NCBI RefSeq assembly: GCF_003704105.1
Contig: NZ_QUOQ01000002.1
Span: forward strand, 713,313-777,312
Direction: 5' to 3'
DNA: 64,000 nucleotides
Source: Brevundimonas lutea
GTDB lineage: Bacteria > Pseudomonadota > Alphaproteobacteria > Caulobacterales > Caulobacteraceae
Shown: positions 59,396 through 64,000 of the stretch, piece after piece
Layout: the number at the start of each line of letters is the position of its first letter
How positions within the stretch are numbered: position 1 is the stretch's first letter
The notes under the pieces: model-generated
Seen by the model: the letters and a program-made list of their open reading frames with translations, nothing else
Databases searched by the model: none
What the model was told of the DNA's origin: nothing
Position numbers and translations under genes: made by a program

Positions 59396-60730
59396 TCAGG
59401 CCTTGCCTCTCAAAGTGCGCCACAGTCCCTTGGGCGGCGCGGGCGGGAGCGGGGCGGCGACGGGGGGCGCCGTCTCCTCGAGCAGGGCGGACACATCGGC
59501 CTGGAGCGCCACCATCTCGCTGCGCAGCGCGCGCAACTGCTTGTCGCTGAACCGTCCCCGCTCGAGACCGGCGACGGCCGTGCGGGCCCGCGTGAGCTGC
59601 TTTAGGGCGATGGCGGGGGCGCGGTTTTCGACATGCTCGGCGCGCAGCTGGTCGAGGACTTCGTACAGGGCCGCGCCCGTGTCCTGGGCCGTGTCGGCGT
59701 CGGCGAGCCGGGTCTGCAGCTGGTCCAGCACGGCATCGGGCGGGAGGGCGCTCTTGGGCCCGGCGCGTTCGCCGTCCTCCATGGGCATGAGGCCGCGCTC
59801 CTCGGCGTAGCGGCGCAGGGCCCAGCTGGGCAGGCTGGAGGGGGCGGGCGGTCCGAAGGGGAAGAGCTTGTCCAGGGGCCCGGGCAGGCGCTTGCGGGCG
59901 TCGATCAGGGCGAAGCCCGCCGTCCTCCACAAATCCCGGAGGCGGGGCGGGAGGTCGCGGGTGGAGGCGGCGAGGGCGCTGACCAGCGGCTCGAGATCGG
60001 CCGCCTGGTCGTACTGGGCCGGCTGTCCGCGCCAGGCCAGATAGGCCTCGACCACGGCGAGCTCGTCGAGCTCCGCGTCGATCCGGGCGGGATCGGTGAA
60101 CCGGTAGGCGTCGGTCACGGCCTCGCGCGACAGGCCCATCACCGTCAGCTGGTGCGACAGCTTGAGCCGGCGGTTGATCCAGCCGTAGGCGAGCTTGATG
60201 TCCGGGGCCATCTGCAGGGCCGCCTCGATCGCCTCAAGGTCGGCCGGGGTAGCGTCGGCCGGGAGCCGGGCCGCGCGGATCGTGCTGAACCCGGCGAAGC
60301 GCTCGGGATCTCGGGCGAGCAGCTCGCGCATGGCCGCCAGGCGGCGGTTGCCGTTGACGACCACGCCCTTGGTGTCGATCAGCAGGGGTTCGGTCTGCTG
60401 GGCGTGGCGGGCGAGCTCGTCGATGATGGAAGCCGTGGGGTCGCCGGCCTTTTTTATCAGGAGCTGATGGAGGAGACGTTGGGTGGCTTCGTTGGCCTCG
60501 TCGATCGGGGGCGAGGTCTCCGGCTGGGTGGAGGCGCGCTGGGCCAGCTCGGCGACGATGCGGCCGTTGGCGGCCCGGTAGAGCAGGGCGGTGTGAGGAA
60601 CCTCGACGACGGGGGCGTCGATATAGCCCCCGCGAAAAGGCGCGAACTGGCGGGCGACCTCGGGCGCGGTCTGAAGGGCATTCTTGCGAGCGGCTGGGGT
60701 GGGGACGCTCAGGGGGGAGGGTGACGGCAT
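59396..60730 (-). CDS. ParB-like nuclease/CTPase-domain protein (444 aa)
   Basis: 444 residues. A ParB N-terminal domain is seen at about 115-140: TEPLLIDTKGVVVNGNRRLA, where NGNRR is the Box II (GERR-type) motif and VVVNGNRR the preceding strand. The flanking parts are helical, with a possible HTH/KorB-like region (KLAYGWINRRLKLSHQLTVM) and a late coiled-coil-rich tail ending LWRTLRGKA. It differs from chromosomal ParB in length and lacks a ParA next to it. It might be a free-standing CTP switch or phage/plasmid remnant. Confidence 0.75.
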   Translation of the reverse strand: MPSPSPLSVPTPAARKNALQTAPEVARQFAPFRGGYIDAPVVEVPHTALLYRAANGRIVAELAQRASTQPETSPPIDEANEATQRLLHQLLIKKAGDPTASIIDELARHAQQTEPLLIDTKGVVVNGNRRLAAMRELLARDPERFAGFSTIRAARLPADATPADLEAIEAALQMAPDIKLAYGWINRRLKLSHQLTVMGLSREAVTDAYRFTDPARIDAELDELAVVEAYLAWRGQPAQYDQAADLEPLVSALAASTRDLPPRLRDLWRTAGFALIDARKRLPGPLDKLFPFGPPAPSSLPSWALRRYAEERGLMPMEDGERAGPKSALPPDAVLDQLQTRLADADTAQDTGAALYEVLDQLRAEHVENRAPAIALKQLTRARTAVAGLERGRFSDKQLRALRSEMVALQADVSALLEETAPPVAAPLPPAPPKGLWRTLRGKA

Positions 60731-60967
60731 GGCAGGGCAAAGGCGCGAGCGGAGGATGGGTTGCGCACCTGGGCGAAGGGAGGTGGTCTTGGACCGTGAA
60801 ACGGGCGCTGGCGGCGAGATCGCCGTGCGGGACTAGGGCGTCGTCGGTCGAGGGAGACGTCGGTCGCTACCGGACGATCGCGCACGCAATGGGCGCTTCA
60901 AGCTGGTGTGCCACATAATATAACCAGGGTATGGACAGGCGGGGGATCGGCCGTGTACGGCGCGCTC

Positions 60968-61181
60968 ATGTCCCTGATCGCCAAGAAAAACCTGTTCAAA
61001 AGCAAGTGGCTTCGGATTCACGAAGGCGTTAGCGACAAATCCCGCGCGCCCGTCATCCAGATGGTGGTCGTCTCGCAAACAACGAAGGAGCCGAAGGCGA
61101 TCAATCTCAGCACCGCGCGCGAGAGAGATCGCCGATGATCTCGAAGCGGCGGCGCGCGCGATCCGGGCCTACGGGAGCTGA
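60968..61181 (+). pseudogene. Small hypothetical gene with GA-repeat frameshift
   Basis: The ATG at 60968 gives MSLIAKKNLFKSKWLRIHEG, then VVVSQTTKEPKAINLSTARE, after which the frame stops at 61138. Removing four bases of the GAGAGAGA run (61121-61128) instead continues to EIADDLEAAARAIRAYGS and a natural stop at 61181, a sensible protein of about 69 residues. I infer a slip in this dinucleotide run. It is either a recent pseudogene or, less likely, a phase-variable gene. Confidence 0.5.
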
Positions 61182-61456
61182 GAGGTGTAATGGCTGGAGA
61201 AGCAGTGTGGGCGCGCCCTCACAATTCACTGCCAAGAGCTCACCGAACGATCGTTGACGGCCGCCCGCGCCAAACGCCTGACTTGGCGGCTTTTTGAGAG
61301 CCCATCCGCAGGTTAAGCGCAACTCTCCCGGGCTCGCCGTAAGCGACGTCAGCAGCGTGTCCCTTCATGTGCAGTCGCTTGCTGCTCGGTTGGCGCAGTC
61401 CGTTCTTTGAAACTTTTTCAGCTGGGTGCTGGCCCTTTACGACAAACGCCTGACCA
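61182..61456. other. Intergenic stretch
   Basis: About 275 bases before the TPR/hydrolase gene. No clear feature; it should contain that gene's promoter. Confidence 0.3.
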
Positions 61457-63577
61457 GTGATGGTGTGCGTATCGCCGTCTCCGGAGCCTCAGATCAGCAC
61501 AGCATCTCTTCAGTCGACGGTTCGCGTGCGGTTCGACGCGCAAGGCGAGAGCCGCGCAGCGCGGTGGCGCATCGCCAAAATTGACCGATCGTCCTTCATT
61601 CGCACAGACGTGGGGCTCTCCTATAAAATCCCCGAGGGTGTGCGGGTCCCGCTGACGTTGGCTTTCGAAAACGGTTCGGTTCTCCGCCTGCCCGCCAATG
61701 GCGTTCTGCGCCTCCATTGTATCGAAGGATCGGGCGAGATCGGCCCGGGAACTCGGATCATCTGCGAGTTTCGCGACGAGCACGGCACGCAGGTCGAGCG
61801 GATCGCCAAGCCCTTCGATCAAGGCCGAACTTGGGTTCGGCTGCCCTGTCCCCAAGGGGCAAGCGAGGCCTATTTGACGCTCGGACTCGCCGGGACCGGA
61901 GCTCTGCGCCGGATGGTCTTCACCATGGAGACGGAAGCGGTGGGGTCCATAGAACGCCTCAGCGAGGCGTTGCGAGCGGGTGAACGTGCGAGCGTGGATC
62001 AGGCCCTTGAGGCCGCGAAGCGCTACAGGTCACAGGATCCCGCCCTGCCGAGACTACAGGCCCTGGCGGCGTGGTTGGCCCGCGATTATGGCGAGGCGGC
62101 AGACCATTACAGTCGGTTGGCGGATCAAGACTCGCTGCGTGGTGACGACGCGACGCGTCTCTTCCGGTCCCTCAAGCGCGCGGGACGCTTGGCGGAGGCC
62201 GAGTCGGCAGTGTCCAAATTCCTTTCCTCCCCGGACATGCCGGATGGCCTGCTGAAGGAATGGGCCGATCTGGCGGCGGAGAGGGGCGACGCCGAAGACG
62301 CCGGCGACAGACTTGGTCGCTTGCTGTCCAGGGAGGGCGGCGAGAATGCCGTGAAGTCGGTGCTATCCCAGATGCTTAAGCGGGGGCAGGGGGGCCTCGC
62401 CGGGGCGATCACCGCAGGCCTCGGCGACGGCCTGTCGTTGGCGGTCTGGTTGGCCGAAAAGGCCTATGCCGAGCGCCGCTATGTCGAGGCGGCGCGAATA
62501 TTCGACCGCGTCGCTGACCTCGGAACTGCGGGCCAAAAAAGAGTCTGGCGTCAAAAGGCGGAGGGGGCATGGATGCATGCCTTCGCCCGCCGGAGCCTCG
62601 CCTCGGAATGGGCGAGTGGCACCCAGGGCGTCGTTACCACGGCCGAGCAAGCGATCAAACGGACGGGCGCCTACGACGTCGAGTTCGGGGGCCACATCTT
62701 CCCCATCCGGGTGAAACGGGGACGCGGAGACAAGGTGCTCCTCCTGTTTCACGGAGCGGCCGACCAGGCGGTTCGGCCCTATCCTCATTTCGCCGGCTTC
62801 CTGCCGGGAATGGATGATGTCCACCAGATCGCCTTCGCCGATCCGACCGTCGCCTGTTCCCGAAAGTTGGCGGCGGGGTGGTATCTCGGTACGGAAATCT
62901 TCCCGGTTCAGGCCCTGTTGCCCGGCCTCATCACGCGTCTGTGCGATGCTGTCGGGGCCGAACGGCGCGTCTACCTGGGAGGCTCATCGGGGGGATTCGC
63001 GGCGCTCTACTGCTCCTGGCACGATCCCGACAGCTTCGCCGTGGTCGCCAACCCGCAGATCGATTTGCTCACCTATTTCGAGAAGCCTTTCGATCGGCTG
63101 GTCCAGTCAGGATGGCCGACCCTTTCATTGCGTGACGAGCTCGCGCGGAGGGTCTGTTTGGACGTGGGTCAGAAATACCGTTGCGGTTCGCCGAACGTCG
63201 TCGCCTACGTCCAGTCGCGAACCGACTGGAGGCACATCAAGACCCAGCTGCCCGCATTTCTGGACGCTGTCGCCCAGGGCCACGCGGATGTGGCTTTCGA
63301 CATCGGGTACTGGGGGGTGTCCGGCCACAGTGGGAGCGCGCCGGCCGTAGCCTATATCCCGTGGGTCAGGGCGGCGCTGAAAGCGCGACACGCGAATTTG
63401 GAGCTTCTCATCGAGGCCCATGCTGAAGACACCCGCAGCCGATCCGGCCCTTTGGCGTCGAACGACCGGCCCGGATCTAAGACGCCGGGCTACGCCGCCG
63501 ATATCACTCTAGCTGACACGCTCGCTGCTCTAATGCTCCGACCACCTTCATTGGACGGACCAGCCGAGGTGGGATGA
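61457..63577 (+). CDS. TPR-region protein fused to an alpha/beta hydrolase (706 aa)
   Basis: 706 residues. The first ~150 residues form a beta-sandwich-like domain (TLAFENGSVLRLPANGVLRL); the middle has tetratricopeptide-like helix pairs (RLQALAAWLARDYGEAADHY, LFRSLKRAGRLAEAESAVSK, LAEKAYAERRYVEAARIFDR). The last ~280 form an alpha/beta hydrolase with nucleophile elbow YLGGSSGGFAALYCSW and HGAADQ oxyanion region; a late GYWGVSGHSGSAPA may carry the catalytic His. Such proteins occur in capsule and surface-polysaccharide loci, and the next gene is a nucleotide-sugar dehydrogenase. Start: GTG at 61457, with a neighbouring ATG. Confidence 0.72.
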   Translation: MMVCVSPSPEPQISTASLQSTVRVRFDAQGESRAARWRIAKIDRSSFIRTDVGLSYKIPEGVRVPLTLAFENGSVLRLPANGVLRLHCIEGSGEIGPGTRIICEFRDEHGTQVERIAKPFDQGRTWVRLPCPQGASEAYLTLGLAGTGALRRMVFTMETEAVGSIERLSEALRAGERASVDQALEAAKRYRSQDPALPRLQALAAWLARDYGEAADHYSRLADQDSLRGDDATRLFRSLKRAGRLAEAESAVSKFLSSPDMPDGLLKEWADLAAERGDAEDAGDRLGRLLSREGGENAVKSVLSQMLKRGQGGLAGAITAGLGDGLSLAVWLAEKAYAERRYVEAARIFDRVADLGTAGQKRVWRQKAEGAWMHAFARRSLASEWASGTQGVVTTAEQAIKRTGAYDVEFGGHIFPIRVKRGRGDKVLLLFHGAADQAVRPYPHFAGFLPGMDDVHQIAFADPTVACSRKLAAGWYLGTEIFPVQALLPGLITRLCDAVGAERRVYLGGSSGGFAALYCSWHDPDSFAVVANPQIDLLTYFEKPFDRLVQSGWPTLSLRDELARRVCLDVGQKYRCGSPNVVAYVQSRTDWRHIKTQLPAFLDAVAQGHADVAFDIGYWGVSGHSGSAPAVAYIPWVRAALKARHANLELLIEAHAEDTRSRSGPLASNDRPGSKTPGYAADITLADTLAALMLRPPSLDGPAEVG

Positions 63578-63636
63578 CCGCCGTTCTATCCGTCCCCCGC
63601 ATTGTGCCGTCGCGGAATGGTTGTTAAGCGCGCCGC

Positions 63637-64000
63637 ATGTTGGACAACGCCCTTCAAAAAATCTCTGATCGCTCGGCGGTCATCGGCATCGTCGGCCTGG
63701 GCTATGTCGGCCTGCCTCTGGCGACGGCGGCGGCGCGTTCGGGTTTCCGCGTTCTAGGGCTGGATGTGGATCCGGAGCGGATCGCCGAGTTGAACGCCGG
63801 CCGCTCGCCGGTTGCGGCGGCCCCCAGCGACGAACTGGCGCGGCACATAGCCGAGGGACGATTCGAGGCCGCGAGCGACTTTGCGCGTCTCGGAGAGTGC
63901 GACGCCGTATTGATCTGCGTGCCGACCCCGATCACCGCCCAGCGCGAGCCCGATCTCAGTCATGTGGTCGACGCCACCGAAGCTGCGGCGCGCGCCCTGG
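63637..64000 (+). CDS. Nucleotide-sugar dehydrogenase (UDP-GlcNAc/GDP-Man type), partial
   Basis: Only the first ~121 residues are in the window. The N-terminal Rossmann motif VIGIVGLGYVGLPLATAAAR, the following acid LGLDVDPERIAELNAG and the CDAVLICVPTPITAQREPDL loop are hallmarks of UDP-glucose/UDP-ManNAc dehydrogenases (WbpA/WecC type), which oxidise nucleotide sugars to uronic acids for surface polysaccharide. It begins 59 bases after the hydrolase gene, so the two probably belong to a polysaccharide operon extending out of the window. Confidence 0.9.
   Translation, partial: MLDNALQKISDRSAVIGIVGLGYVGLPLATAAARSGFRVLGLDVDPERIAELNAGRSPVAAAPSDELARHIAEGRFEAASDFARLGECDAVLICVPTPITAQREPDLSHVVDATEAAARAL

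Overview
The window looks like chromosome of a high-GC alphaproteobacterium of the Caulobacterales, most like Brevundimonas or a near relative. The reasons are the very high GC, the use of GTG and TTG starts, a perfectly spaced TTAA-N7-TTAA box of the kind bound by CtrA upstream of a pilus operon, a CopA/CopB copper operon of alphaproteobacterial type, and a PQQ glucose dehydrogenase. This assignment is inference; there is no rRNA, tRNA or CRISPR array that I can see.

Layout. 1-2.6 kb: a partial DEDD exonuclease, several very small basic or membrane proteins, and a 2H phosphoesterase. 2.7-6 kb: an Mfd-family transcription-repair coupling factor. 6-11.1 kb: a worn stretch with an Hpt protein coupled to a tiny protein, a 5'-truncated GT2 glycosyltransferase, a phytanoyl-CoA dioxygenase pseudogene with five frame changes, intact GFA, AlkB-like and DksA/TraR-like genes, and the C-terminal stump of a nucleotidyltransferase-HEPN gene. 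11.4-17.8 kb: secreted and hypothetical proteins, a BAAT-family hydrolase, an XRE regulator/membrane protein pair with an inverted-repeat operator, and an SDR stump. 17.9-26.1 kb: a metal (copper) block. A MerR-type regulator faces a glutaredoxin-MauE fusion across a 19-bp-spacer promoter, and one long leftward operon runs cnrY-cnrX-cnrH-like signalling genes, copA, copB, a CopC-domain protein and DUF411; copC-copD follows. 26.4-28.9 kb: membrane PQQ glucose dehydrogenase.

29.2-38 kb: a chaperone-usher pilus locus (three small pilin-like proteins, chaperone, usher, a two-domain tip candidate, a further small secreted protein) followed by a secreted 593-residue protein with helical repeats. 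38-47.7 kb: an accessory stretch with a tyrosine recombinase, an alpha/beta hydrolase, an Rrf2 regulator facing a flavoprotein-methyltransferase pair, a lone proteasome/HslV-like Ntn hydrolase and a 1205-residue SIR2-domain protein of anti-phage type. Two imperfect 70-bp direct repeats lie at 35.8 and 47.4 kb, on either side of this stretch. 47.7-57.5 kb: a spermidine synthase-like fused membrane protein, a truncated haemoglobin, a second XRE/membrane pair with its own palindrome, a HipBA toxin-antitoxin pair, a lipoprotein and a LuxR-type regulator.

57.7-61.2 kb: uncharacterised small proteins and a ParB-like protein, ending in a frameshifted small gene. 61.5-64 kb: a TPR/hydrolase protein and the start of a nucleotide-sugar dehydrogenase, probably the edge of a surface-polysaccharide locus. 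All functions are read from sequence motifs and gene order only; no searches were run.
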